From: Parelaphostrongylus tenuis
Lineage: Eukaryota > Nematoda > Chromadorea > Rhabditida > Metastrongylidae
DNA length: 64,000 nucleotides
Direction of reading: 5' to 3'
NCBI GenBank assembly: GCA_019055375.1
Contig: JAHQIW010004658.1
Coordinates: 1 to 64,000 of the forward strand
Position 1 is the first letter of the stretch, and each line of letters opens with the position of its first letter. A model generated the notes under the pieces. The model was not told the origin of the DNA and did no database searches. It saw only the letters and a list, made by a program, of their open reading frames with translations. Below are positions 1 through 9,964 of this stretch, in pieces. Position numbers and translations under genes: made by a program.

Positions 1-7
1 CCATCAA

Positions 8-193
8 GTGTCAGTAAACAAACAACCACCTTCAATATGCAATCGGCAACGGAATCACCAATCGAAATATCAATAAAATAACACTTTTTGATGGAATCGT
101 CGACGAGATTGCTGTCCAGAAGTCGTGATAGATTTCTCCTGGGCTTCAACGACGTTTGTCACTGTGTGGACGATGTGTCATCTATGCAAGTTA
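8..193 (-). pseudogene. Downstream exon of the same gene, L-A copy (frameshifted)
   Basis: Minus-strand continuation after a 50-nt intron with a TTTCCAG acceptor. Residues such as VEAQEKS and the final GDSVADC motif match the intact copy at 56.1-56.26 kb. Relative to that copy one base is missing near the start of the exon, which puts the following residues out of frame. A further change turns the hydrophobic LFLLMFS segment into a stop-containing frame. The donor seen in copy C is not preserved. The lower boundary is approximate. Confidence 0.4.
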
Positions 194-243
194 CTGGAAA
201 TTAAAGATTCTTTGAGACTATAACGGAAGATTTGAATACTTAC

Positions 244-424
244 TGGTGCCTTGGGCAGCAAGTTAACTTATTGTCCTTTGCCTCTTCATCTTCCTCAAAA
301 CCATTTCTGATGCTAGTCGTTGGAATGTGACTTTTAACTTTATAAGGGGTTGATCGTTAAGGCAGAAAGTTACCATAAAATGCGAAAACATCGATAACAA
401 ACAAAACATGAAGAAGTGAAGAAC
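244..424 (-). pseudogene. Exon of unrecognised membrane-protein gene, L-A copy (nonsense)
   Basis: On the minus strand this 181-nt exon lies between an ATTCAG acceptor and a GTAAGT donor. The reading frame gives a hydrophobic start (motif FFMFCLLSMFSHFMV) and then a basic stretch containing LRKMKRQRTIS. In this copy the codon after RTIS is TAA, where copies B and C have a tyrosine codon, so the copy is probably dead. The same frame continues across a 50-nt intron (194-243) into sequence at 193 and below. I do not recognise the family. An exon boundary is inferred because the length and both splice sites recur in the copy at 56,311-56,491. Confidence 0.5.
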
Positions 425-639
425 CTGAATGATACAATAACACAAAGTCTTAGCGCGAATTTTAAAGATCCACCGCTCAACTCACAACGTGTTTCCTGCC
501 TACCACTGGCTTCATAACCATCTTCAATAGCAACCAGTTAGGATAGACAATTAAGCGTTTCTTGCTATAATGATTACATCATAGAAAAACCATCACTATT
601 AAACGGCATCAAAAAGATAACACTAAAAAGACTACAGTG

Positions 640-800
640 AAGTGTTGTGAAATGGAATCGAACCAGCAACCTTTTTCCCGGTGGACCGAGTGCCGAGTGC
701 CAGAGAGGAGTTCAAACAAACAGCGATTCCCACGCTGGGCGTTAGTAGTTGCAGAGAGGTGAGGCGGATAGTCCTACCTTTGCTGGTTAGGACACGTAGA
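640..800 (-). repeat. tRNA-like (B-box) repeat, L-A
   Basis: On the minus strand the sequence GGTTGCTGGTTCGATTCC contains a canonical internal promoter B box. A looser A-box-like TGGCACTCGG lies upstream. Homologous but more decayed copies are near 34,735 and 56,715. I see no complete cloverleaf, so this is a tRNA-derived repeat rather than a tRNA gene. Confidence 0.4.
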
Positions 801-1124
801 GGTTGGTTTACGGAAGTCAGAAAGTTAAAAAAGTTTCCAAGATGACTATTTAAACTATTTTGTTCATATTAAGAGCTTACAGAAGGTGGCTAAACGTGTT
901 TATTGTGGCTAGCACTTCGTAACTGGCCCTTCTCGGAGCTCCCAGCTCCTCAAATTCTCAGTAAACGAGAAAAGTGATGGGGAAAGAAGGCATAAGAAAG
1001 ATATTGCATACCTTGTGAGGCGTAGGATGTTTGGACAAGCCATTTTCATCCCATTGAAATCGAAACGACAAATCAATAATGCATAAGAGTCTCAACATCT
1101 AAGAAATTGTAAAATACCTTAAAA

Positions 1125-1230
1125 ACTTTTAACCCTAAGGGACGGCTATAGAAATCAATGCACAGAGCAAATTGCAGGAGTATCGCTGTTTGACTAGGGT
1201 CTTCTTGTCCGTTTTAGAAAATTTTTGGAA
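1125..1230 (+). repeat. Short dispersed repeat (AAGGGACGGCTAT type)
   Basis: About 105 bp that recurs in inverted orientation at 18,487-18,590 and 39,972-40,075, and in direct orientation near 35,195 and 57,180. Shared landmarks are AAGGGACGGCTAT, GAAATC and a TTAGGGT-like stretch near the other end. In the M copies it marks the exact left edge of the srx-bearing segment, including the unit B junction. Confidence 0.55.
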
Positions 1231-1660
1231 TTCTGAATCACTTCGACAGAACGCGATATTCCTTCAAAAAATCTTCAAGATTCAAGCTATCGACTGGTTA
1301 TTGATAGGCGATGGCTTGATGCCAGTGTTACAAATTCCATCCACATACCAATGCAAAGAATGCGCGCAGCATGTGAAATGGAAACTTAATATAGTGTTAC
1401 AGCGCAAGAGACATCTTTTCAGGAAAACTAAAACACTGTTAGATTTGCCGAAGCATGTGCTATCGAATAATTACTGAATTTCTTGAGGATGAGCTTTCTT
1501 GAGAAAAAAATGCTTGAATGTGAAATACTATTTGCTTTTCAATATTACGGTATCGTACAGAGATCTTTCAAAAACCAAGCACATATTACCAATTTTCGCA
1601 ATCTAAGATATCGAACGACTACTTCAATATCTGGAAAGAGCTAAGAACTCTTTACTTTTG
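1170..1660 (+). repeat. Diverged ~145-bp satellite units, L-A
   Basis: Two diverged units spaced about 147 bp, judged from repeated cores GTTACAGCGCA (about 1,394) and ATTACGGTA (about 1,541) with CTATCGA between them. The 101-codon open frame over this stretch matches other satellite arrays here in a frame-independent way, so I do not call it a gene. Confidence 0.5.
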
Positions 1661-2030
1661 ACCATGGATACTGATGAAGGAAGAACCGGCATTTTTCGCA
1701 GATGAACGCGCGCTCTTCTGCCTGCGCTTACCTCCGCCTACATGCTGCAATTACTCTCACATAGACCTTAATTAGAGGTGGTGCTTAGTTTCACAAAATG
1801 TTGCTTTCTAGCTACGTTTCTTGCAAGACAGGCGATACAGTGGCACAATAAAGAATGAAATTTTGTTTTTCTCCACAAATCTGTGGTGTAAGGTTAAAAA
1901 TCAAAGATTTTTAGGAAAGTAGTCGCTCTTTATATCGAAAACCTTTATAAACGTTTTTATTGTAAAATTTCACTCTTTGTATAAACGATAAGATATCCTT
2001 GATGCAAAAACTTAACCTATAACGGATGAA

Positions 2031-2325
2031 GGATTAAGCTCTCGACATTGATCAATCCCTAAGAGATGTACCATACATTCGTCTTTTTTTGACATCGTTT
2101 GAAGTGATTGAATGCATATCTGGCCTTTTACAATGACTCGCAGTGGCCTCCCACTAAACCGAATTAGTGCTGCTTGTCGTCCCAGACAAGTCTGAGACCC
2201 GTCTAGTATCAATTTACCGACCACGGAGGAATGGATGCCTTGGTGAGCTATAAGCGCGAGGTCGCAAACGCTGTCTTCTTATGCAACGCAGAGCATCTCT
2301 AACCACTGGCGCTACATGCGCTCAT
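2031..2325 (-). mobile_element. tRNA-derived SINE, copy 1
   Basis: Minus-strand SINE of about 290 bp. Its head contains an A-box-like GTAGCGCCAGTGGTTAG, and the body contains the CAGACAAG/CTTGTCT landmark shared with copies at 14.36, 20.86 and 36.08 kb. The tRNA head is more decayed here than in the copy at 36 kb, and the B-box region is altered. It has a paralogous counterpart at the same place in L-B, so it inserted before the L duplication. Confidence 0.7.
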
Positions 2326-2399
2326 TTACTTTGCCTATTATTGTCATTAACTTTATCTATAGTTATCATTAAAGCAGTTTATGACGTCCAAGCTGCGGC

Positions 2400-2720
2400 G
2401 TAACATTTCAGGCGTGAAATGCAATCTCCTTTCGCTTTCACGATGCTCTATGATAATCTTTTATGAAAACCAAAATACCGTTGTCAAAATTCTTGAGATT
2501 TAAGCTAACAACGAGTAAAGCTTTGCTCACGAGCCATATCGAAGCCCAGCAGAGCAGCTGGAACAAATTGAGTGTGAAACATAATTTCATTTTTGCTACT
2601 TCAACGCAATTATAAGTGTTTTTCAAAAATTTAACAAATCATTGAAGTTACAGAGGTGTAAGCTCTCTAATATTTACCAAATATATAAGAGAAAACTTTT
2701 TCCCAGCGAGAAAGGCCTTC
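2400..2720. repeat. Satellite-related stretch after SINE, L-A
   Basis: Contains diverged copies of the satellite landmarks (GAAACATAATTTCATTT, TTCAACGCAATTATAAG). It is homologous to 36,410-36,760. No coding potential was seen. Confidence 0.4.
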
Positions 2721-2939
2721 AGACAATCGTATACCTCATCCAGTACACGTCACCTCTTAGTAGTTTGAATGCTAATTGCTGAAATCCTTCCGTTTGAATG
2801 GAAAAGTGTCACGGTACCGAGAAATTGGCGTCGTGTTAGGTACTAATCGCTTTTGAGGTAAGGCGTGGGACAAGTTTAGCTGTCATAGGAAGCCTACGAA
2901 AAATTGCACAAATTCCATTGGGCCAATCGGAAAAGCGCG

Positions 2940-3225
2940 CCGACAGTCACGAGTGCTTGGTATGAGATCCAAGGGCTGGACAGCGGTACCCAAGGATGTC
3001 GTACGACAAGAAGCACATCAGCCCTTCCATTTATCGATGTGAGTGCATTTTCTTATGCTGTGTAATTTCAAAGTCGTTCTCTGACAGTCACGCGTGACCT
3101 GGGCCCCGGACCGAAGGGTCGGAATGCGGCCCCTGAGCATGTCGTACGATAGGAAGCACAATGGCCCCTCCCTTTATCGATGCGAGTGCACTTTATTATG
3201 CTTTGTAACTTTAAAGTTGTATTGA
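2940..3225. repeat. Tandem pair of ~145-bp units, L-A
   Basis: Two tandem copies, each containing GACAGTCACG, TGTCGTACGA, AAGCACA and TTTATCGATG in the same order and ending in TTTGTAA-like sequence. The pair is repeated at 36,985-37,265. Confidence 0.65.
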
Positions 3226-5440
3226 TAGTTTGTGAAGTTGAAAAAATAGCTGATTATCGTAATTCAGATAATTTCGATCTGGCTGTGAAATCTTTGATCA
3301 TGGCCACATTTTTATGACCATTACTCAATTTAAAGAAGCGAAAATGCTATGGATTCATCACTATCATCTATTTTGTTATCTTCTAATCAAATAACGGGGG
3401 CTAAGAAAGCAGTAGATCCTACACCTTTAAGGAGGGCACAACTCTGTAGCCCTCATCTATAGCGGACGAACAGGTTTAATTTTATCAGATAATTCTCAAT
3501 TTCTCTCCCTACTCGATAAACAGTGCTGTCAGCACAGATGTGAACTTCTTCATGTAAAAAATAGAGTGAGCAACAGTTGCGAATTTGCAAGGCATTGTTT
3601 TATTTTTCACCTGTCATTTAGAGTCGGCATTAGCACTGTTGAAGGTAGCGAATCTTGAAAAGTTAGTCACCGCTGTATCGCAATCTGAACTCCCATAGAA
3701 ATACATTCGCAAAATGTTTTTGTTCCGCCACAATTCATAAAATTCTGACATAGCTTTTGGATTATTCTGCTTAACAAGTAACCTATAAAGTTCCTATTTA
3801 AAATTACCAAATCAATGTTTTTGGCAGTTTCAGTTGAACATAAATGGAACATCGTTGAAATTTATGACAAAATTGGCTGAATAATCCTTTATTTGGTAAG
3901 TGGTCCTTTATCGCGGCCCATTTTTTGACCCTTCGAGGACAAGAATTTCGCTCTTTTTTCCCCGAGTTTTGACAGTCATGTGATAGCCTAAACCTCGCCG
4001 ATTATGCAAGCTTGCTTGTATTCTGAAAAGATCTTTTTATTGCGCCATAGCAGCGGATTTATTGAGTTTCACTCTCGGTGCTCATCATCGCATCTCTCGC
4101 ATCGTTCAGCAATTTCAAAACCATCTCAAAAGGTGCACTTTTCGTTATTTAGTGGGAAACTGTTTCCTCCACCGTCAAAAATTTTTGATGGATATTCTGC
4201 ATTAATGTTGTAGAAATAACTTTGATCAGTCGATCTCTGAGCTTAAATTATTATTGTGATTTTGAACTTCCGAATGAATCGGTTATGATGCCTTAGCCTA
4301 GAAGAGTGAAACATAATCTTCCCAAAACCGATCCTCTGCTAACCTCGGCATGATTGAAAAACTTTTATTTTTTCTTGCTAAGCGATTCCGAGGTTGCCGA
4401 CGCTTCAAGTTCCGGAATCAGCGATTGCCGCCCCGAACGCAAGAGAATTCGCATTGGTGTGCTTCCCGACCTGCCCACCCCACCCCCTCCCCCTTAAGCA
4501 GTAAAATTTGAGTTCCAAGGAGACATCATCCGTCAAAAAAGAACATATATCCAGTTGCTGTATAGCATTTCTTTATCTCATCATTGCTTCTCTAGTCATT
4601 CAATAGCTTCAAAAATTTTGAAAGCTAAGCATGTTTGCTGGAGACAATCCTTTGTAAAACGTTTTACTAATGGAAAGGAGATAATGTTTTGGCTTCGGAG
4701 TTATTAAGCATTTATTTCAACTTCACAGAGCCATTATCAATGCTTGTATAGTGAAAATTTTTCCATAAATGTAGTTCTAGTGAAGAGAACGCCCAACTGT
4801 TTTGAAAATCCCTATTGTTCATTATTGTGGGGGTGCACTTGTGTTACCTTGCCTTGAGGGTGCGCTTGTATCTCCTGGTCTTTCCTATGAGCAGAGCTGT
4901 TCCACTATATTGCTGATGTCCATAGTCGATATCTTTAAGTAGCTTAAAAAATGCATTTGTAATAGTGAACTTTTGTTCTGGGACGTCTTTTTAAGACTGA
5001 ATAGCTTGTTCTTCGGAATTCACAGTATTTTTGGTAATCATGCAATGAAATTCTGTTAAAGTCACTTTCCGCGCCTAAAGGATAATTTATTGCTGAAGAT
5101 TGTCCTAAAAACTCAGTTTTAATGAAAAAAAACACTCAGTCGTTCTGAAAATCTCTGCTTCGCAATACGATGGCTGCAATTAAAAAAAGTGATAGCCAAC
5201 TCTTATTGTAAATTACCTTCGATGATATTGTAAAACTGTAATTCGAAAACATTTTCGACTTGTAACTCACGACTTTCAACTTGCACAGAAAATTAGAGAT
5301 GAGTATGTTTAAGATAGGATCAATGTAGATAAAATAGCATAAAAATGCTTAGTAATAGTTCGAAATATGACCTTTCAGTGGTTCCCTTAAAAATTTGGAT
5401 GTTTAGAAGGAGCATTGGCAGTGTTTTTAGGTTGTAGTGG
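3226..5440. other. Non-coding stretch of L-A
   Basis: AT-rich sequence homologous to 37.27-38.98 kb. Open frames are short and not maintained between the two copies, so I annotate no gene. About 400 bp near 4,390-4,900 is present here but absent from L-B. Confidence 0.5.
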
Positions 5441-5455
5441 ATCAGTGATCTAGAG

Positions 5456-5886
5456 ATGAGCTTAAACGATAATCAAGATAGTTTATTTATCAACATGGGA
5501 ACACAAGAAGATCAGCATGAAACGTTCGACGAAAGGAGCTGCTTGAAATTGCGGAGCCGATTTACAAGCTTGAGAACCGAAATATTTGCTGAAACGACAA
5601 CGTTTTGCGGTATGACACAACTATACGAGGTGTTGCGAGCTTCAGTTACTGCTCGAAACGAACAAAATGACTTGCGCAGCTGTTGCACCATTTTCCGATG
5701 GTAAATATACTGAATGTGTTTAGAAGAAATGTATTCGCTCATATGAAGTAAGATGAACAGGAAGAGTATGCGATGGAATGAAACGGCGTGGAGGTATCAA
5801 ACCTATTTTACCAATTCAGATGCTAGACTGAGAGCCGGATCACAAGAGAAGGACGTAGCTGAAACACCGCCACTGCTCGTTGAGGT
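5456..5886 (+). pseudogene. Exon-like decayed coding stretch, L-A
   Basis: Starts near GAGATGAGCTTAAACG and is open for 82 codons. It ends in a stretch whose last codons (ETPPLLVE) run straight into a GTAAGT donor at 5,887. The homologous stretch at 38,985-39,409 keeps the donor and the peptide motifs LRTEIFAET and NEVLRA in a partly different frame. Both copies carry indels relative to each other. It may be an old exon or two; the product is not recognised. Confidence 0.3.
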
Positions 5887-6369
5887 AAGTCAAATTTCTA
5901 ATCTGTCTCTAGAGCGCGACACAGGATACTAGAACCTCCATCCTGCGCTTTATGCTCCTAGTGATGTTTTGTCCTGTTTACCTACTGCCCAAGTTTTCGA
6001 CGCGGCATCATTGAGCAGAAAGATCTTGGAGTTTAAGAGTACGGAATGTGATATTCTTTGCTGTCTTTGCTGCAATCTTGCCACTCTTTCAAGCTCCTCA
6101 AACTGTTCGCTTCATGTTGCTTAGCTCTGGAGCGAACTTGCTCATCCTATTGCGACACATTTGTAACTAGAGCATTCGCAGATTATCATTCTGAACAGCG
6201 TGAATAGGACATGTAAGAGAAAATTTCAAGAATAATTTTCCATAGGATTTGACCCAGAACAAATCTTCGCATAAGCTTTGTTAAATTATTAGGTTTACGA
6301 AACAATTCTTCAAAATACATTGGAAATCCAAAGTTTATACATAAGGTCAACTGAAAACCATTAATTATT

Positions 6370-6690
6370 CTTCAAAGACAAAAGACCGTCATCATTCACT
6401 ATTTTCTGCCAACGGTCTGAAGCTTTCGGATCTGCTCAAATCGTCATTCCTTGGGCTCTGAATCAAAAACTCTTGACATGCCTTTAGCAAGTTGATCAAA
6501 TGTCGCGAATCGTCGTCCACGCAGGAAATGTTCCATGGAGCGGAAAAGACTTGTGATCAGACGGCGCAGCATCACGACTATAGGCTGAGTATGTCAAGAC
6601 TTCGACTCGCTCCGCATCATCAAACTTTTTATTAGTCTTCTCTGCGGTGAGAGATTTGACATTGTATTACCAAAAAAGCACGCGCTTTCG
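6370..6690 (-). pseudogene. mariner transposase remnant, C-terminal half
   Basis: Reading the minus strand, fragments in several frames match the mariner transposase pattern. A KKFDDAERVEVL-like run (LTAEKTNKKFDDAERVEVL) comes first, then APSDH in place of the usual PDLAPSDYH. Next come SLFRSMEHFLRGRRF, FDQLAKGMSRVFDSEPKE, and RWQKIVNDDG near the C-terminus. Frameshifts separate the fragments, so no active enzyme is encoded. The third catalytic aspartate region (SRDAAPSDH) is recognisable. The remnant lies at the right edge of the L block, and its truncated counterpart ends exactly at the unit B junction. Confidence 0.75.
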
Positions 6691-6759
6691 ACGGACAATG
6701 TCGGACACACTATAACTGCACTATGCACTATAACTACCGGTGTCGTGAAAGGTTCTTAT

Positions 6760-8660
6760 GAAAATATTCCTGAAATATTCACCATGAATTTACGATAACC
6801 GATTTTGTGTAAAACCAACATAAAATTTGAACTTCCTCTAGCAACTCGTGCACCGTTGTTGCTATTTTTCTATTACTTTACTTAGTAAGCGACTGAATGG
6901 CACAGCTCATTCCTTAGACAAAACTTAAAGGACGTGTTCTCTCTGAAGGACGAATGGGCACAAAAGACGACGGAGACCCGCAGAAAATGTTACTCAAGCA
7001 ATAGCCAACATCTCTAGGCAAACGGGCAGATTTTAGGGAAGTAACACACTGCGTCGTTTACTTCTCTTTCCCATCCTTTCTCCTTCCGCTTTCAATGTTT
7101 TTCTATTTATCATTGGTTCCGCGTTGTTTAGGGGCGTATAGCCTCGTAGTGACAGAATATTATGAATACTACTCCGACCTATATATCATATGAAATACTT
7201 TTGCTTACTACTTTTCAGCTCAAGGTTATTGATCATTTGGAGTATACACTGGTTTTGTTAGTTGTAAACACGTGCCACGGAGGCGGAAGTATAAGTGTCA
7301 TGGGCGACTCGCCCCCTATGGCTAGGTACCAGACTCATATAATCATCCCTAAACAAATTATGGCTCGGTACGACTTCGTATGATATATACATATATCAAT
7401 CATTCCTGGATGCCACTCCCGGGGTCATCTTTCCGAGGCGAATATGGCAGCTTCCCAGACTCCATCTGCTGGTTTCCGGTTTGCAAATACTTTGATTAGG
7501 AAGAATACTTCTCATGATTTTATTTGTTGTTTCACGTGTCCCGTTCTCTTTCGTTATATAGCGCTTGTTGACACATCACTATTGTCACAGTCAGCTAAGA
7601 TCGATCAAGCTAATTGTTTTTCTATCAAATGATAAGTTGCGTCATGTACAGTCGAAAGGTTATTGTATGTTTTTAATGATTTTTCTTGATATATAATTAT
7701 TGTAGATGATAGGTTGTTTTCGCGATATTGTTGATAAAACCTTGCGGAAGGCAAGCCGATTTCTACACCAACATCGACAATCACAACAGACACGTGCATT
7801 CATCATTAAAAACGTTGCGTTTTAAGAGAGTTTTTTCTCAACCTAGTACATGTGAATTTGTTCGAGAACAGATAGACAACGCTCAATATGTTAGATTGAT
7901 CCCTTTAGCAAATGAACAAGCGCAAAATCACCATGGAAGAAAGTTGAACAATATCTGTGTAATCGTCGATTAATTTATCAGCATTTCTTAGTAGCTCAAA
8001 TATTTGGTCTTCTTACATCAACTGCTTGAACTACATGCCGATTCGTATTGTCATTAGGTGAAGATTGGTTTTCTTGGTCTCCAGAGCACATGGCAAAAAA
8101 ACACAATACAAAGGTCTTATGTTGTTTTTGAAACTTATATTCTCATTGTCGTTTCCAAAAACACGCATTGTTTTGCTTCTTTCATTTATTTTCGTTTACC
8201 TTAATGTTTTAAAACATTTTATTTTGCCTTATTCTCTGTTGTTCTTACAGTATTCAACGGTCTTTGCGATGAATGGTTACCGCACCTGTACCTCTCTTTT
8301 AGAAGTCAGATCGTGTCTAAGTTATAATTGGGTTTGATGCAGTTTTTTATCTCGAATAAAACACTTTTCATGCTTTCATGTTCTACGTTATATCTTGAAA
8401 CACTAATTCTACTGCGCGTGAGATTCTCTTAGAATTTTGGCCTCAAGAACTACACAACTACGACGATAGGTTTCTTACAGACCGTCTGATGGCGATGTAG
8501 GTAATTTCAAGTAGTCTCGTAGGGAAAATGTTGTCTTCATATAATCACTTTGGTTGTTTATCACTATGACTTCGTCACGGTTTGAAGAAAGCTTGATGAA
8601 TTGGAACAAGGAGCATTATGAAGTCCGTGTTCTTGCTTTGTTTCGTAATGATCTATAAAG
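6760..8660. other. Unit A-specific stretch without supported genes
   Basis: About 1.9 kb present only in unit A. Open frames of 60-90 codons (for example 7,162-7,383, 7,728-7,973 and the hydrophobic 8,065-8,337) have no recognisable motif, no paralogue in the window and no consistent splice signals, so I do not call them. Confidence 0.4.
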
Positions 8661-8674
8661 CACATAACTATTGC

Positions 8675-8955
8675 TTGAGCAAAAATGTCATGTGGTCTGT
8701 TTTGGGCTCTTTTACAGCCCGATACACGTGTTTCAGTCTTGCAGCCTCGTCTATCGGGCAGGCCCTTCGTCTTTAGTCAATCCCATCGGGGGTGTTTCTT
8801 CCTTCTGTAATGCGTAGGCAAAGACGTACGATTCACTCGTGCCGTCAAGTGAAATAAATCACTAAATCGGCATTATTGTACACTGTATTGCTCTTAGCTG
8901 GTACTTTTGAAATATTATACCGTTCGTTCTGAGTGTTTTCATGAGAACACGCTCA
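8675..8955. mobile_element. Foldback element, one arm only
   Basis: Matches the left arm and centre of the ~383-bp foldback elements at 32,407 and 54,089 (landmarks ATGTCATGTGGTCT, ACACGTGTTTC, ATCGGGCAGG, AAGTGAAATAAATCACTA). The inverted right arm is absent. Flanking sequence continues directly into an RTE relic. Confidence 0.6.
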
Positions 8956-9054
8956 AATTTCAACATATCTGATAATTATTCTTTGAGTTACCATGTCTAT
9001 GAAAAAAATATTATATTCTTCGAGGATGTGAGCTACGGTGAACCTTCAAGAAAT

Positions 9055-9780
9055 TAAGAGCCAAATAGTTTCAGGAAAACTTCGTTTAAATGCCCTGTAG
9101 ATGGTGCGCAGATTTTTTAGCTTGGTAAAGTATTGCTCCTCTTCAGTGCTGCATACAGAGTGCTGGGAAAAGTGTTCAATAGGAAAACTCAAAAGCTCAA
9201 CATGGAGTTTGCAACTCGCTTTTGATCTGCGGCATCTTCAATAAGCGCGAATATGGGGTTAACGACTCACATTCTCTTCTTTTTAATAAATTTTCATGCT
9301 CTTCTCTGCATAATTCTACGTTCACGTAAGAGATGATCGCCGCCGTAATCGGAGAACTATTGATTCGATTTGCTTACCCTTGCTCTTACACCACGGGCTA
9401 TTCATAAACCAGATATTTGTCCTCTATATTCTTTTGCTAAGCTTTGCTTACTTCAGTGAGTATCGTCTCTGCCTCACTGATATTACATGAAAAGATGGCG
9501 ATGTCATTTGCCAGACGAAGGTTTGATCGAATTTCCGTTCAAATGTATGCACCCCATAAACCTTCTCCAAAAACGCAAGTGGGATCAGGAGATGGGCTAC
9601 CTCTTTCTTCAGCGTCAGCTTGACAGATCTTTAGTCTTCTTAGTCTTTCGAGAAGTGCTAGGGTTGTTGAGGAGATTAGAGGAAAGTGTGTCGGGGTCTG
9701 CACATTTTGTGAAGACCGACCGTTCAAGTGTCCAAGTAGTCCTCATAATCAAGCTGGCAAAAGCCTGCCTTGAAGCTGCT
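9055..9780 (-). pseudogene. RTE-type reverse transcriptase relic, minus strand (R-A1)
   Basis: On the minus strand a run of TEIRSNLRLANDIAIFS and NISEAETILTEVSKA corresponds to the RTE LRFADD catalytic block and the helix after it, with the first aspartate of the motif changed to asparagine. Further along the strand QKRVANSML and TLYAALKRSNTL resemble the RTE region LRAHLFDSTVLPALCYAAETW. Stops and frameshifts are frequent. Homologous relics are at 29.0-29.9, 50.1-51.0 and 57.66-58.38 kb, always just left of a plus-strand RTE. Confidence 0.65.
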
Positions 9781-9964
9781 GTAAAGTACATAAGAGGCGG
9801 TTAGAATTCTCATTTAGATTAATAAGCTCCTCTGCAGCCCTGTCCCTTCAGAAAAGATTGGCGAGCTACCCATGAGTACCCATTTCTCAAGTTCAGCACT
9901 CAGCAAGGTATATGTTGGCTATAAAATGCTTGAAACAGTGAATAAACGAGCATCATTCTCCTGA

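Larger units (their letters stand above)
1..6510. repeat. L block, copy A (segmental duplication)
   Basis: This block aligns by eye with 33.5-39.97 kb (L-B), and its first 1.65 kb aligns with 56.07-57.65 kb (L-C). Shared landmarks in the same order are a minus-strand two-exon gene fragment, a tRNA-like B-box near 660, satellite repeats, a SINE, a 145-bp tandem pair near 2.94-3.22 kb, an exon-like stretch near 5.5-5.9 kb, and a mariner transposase remnant at the right end. The copies differ by frequent substitutions and small indels, so the duplication is not very recent. The window begins inside this block. Confidence 0.85.

Noticed and set aside
8065..8337. 90-codon hydrophobic frame that could be a membrane protein
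   Set aside because: AT-rich T-runs readily give Leu/Phe-rich frames; no paralogue, splice signals or motif.
9487..9804. 105-codon plus-strand frame as a gene
   Set aside because: The opposite strand carries the RTE reverse-transcriptase relic here; the plus frame is its shadow.
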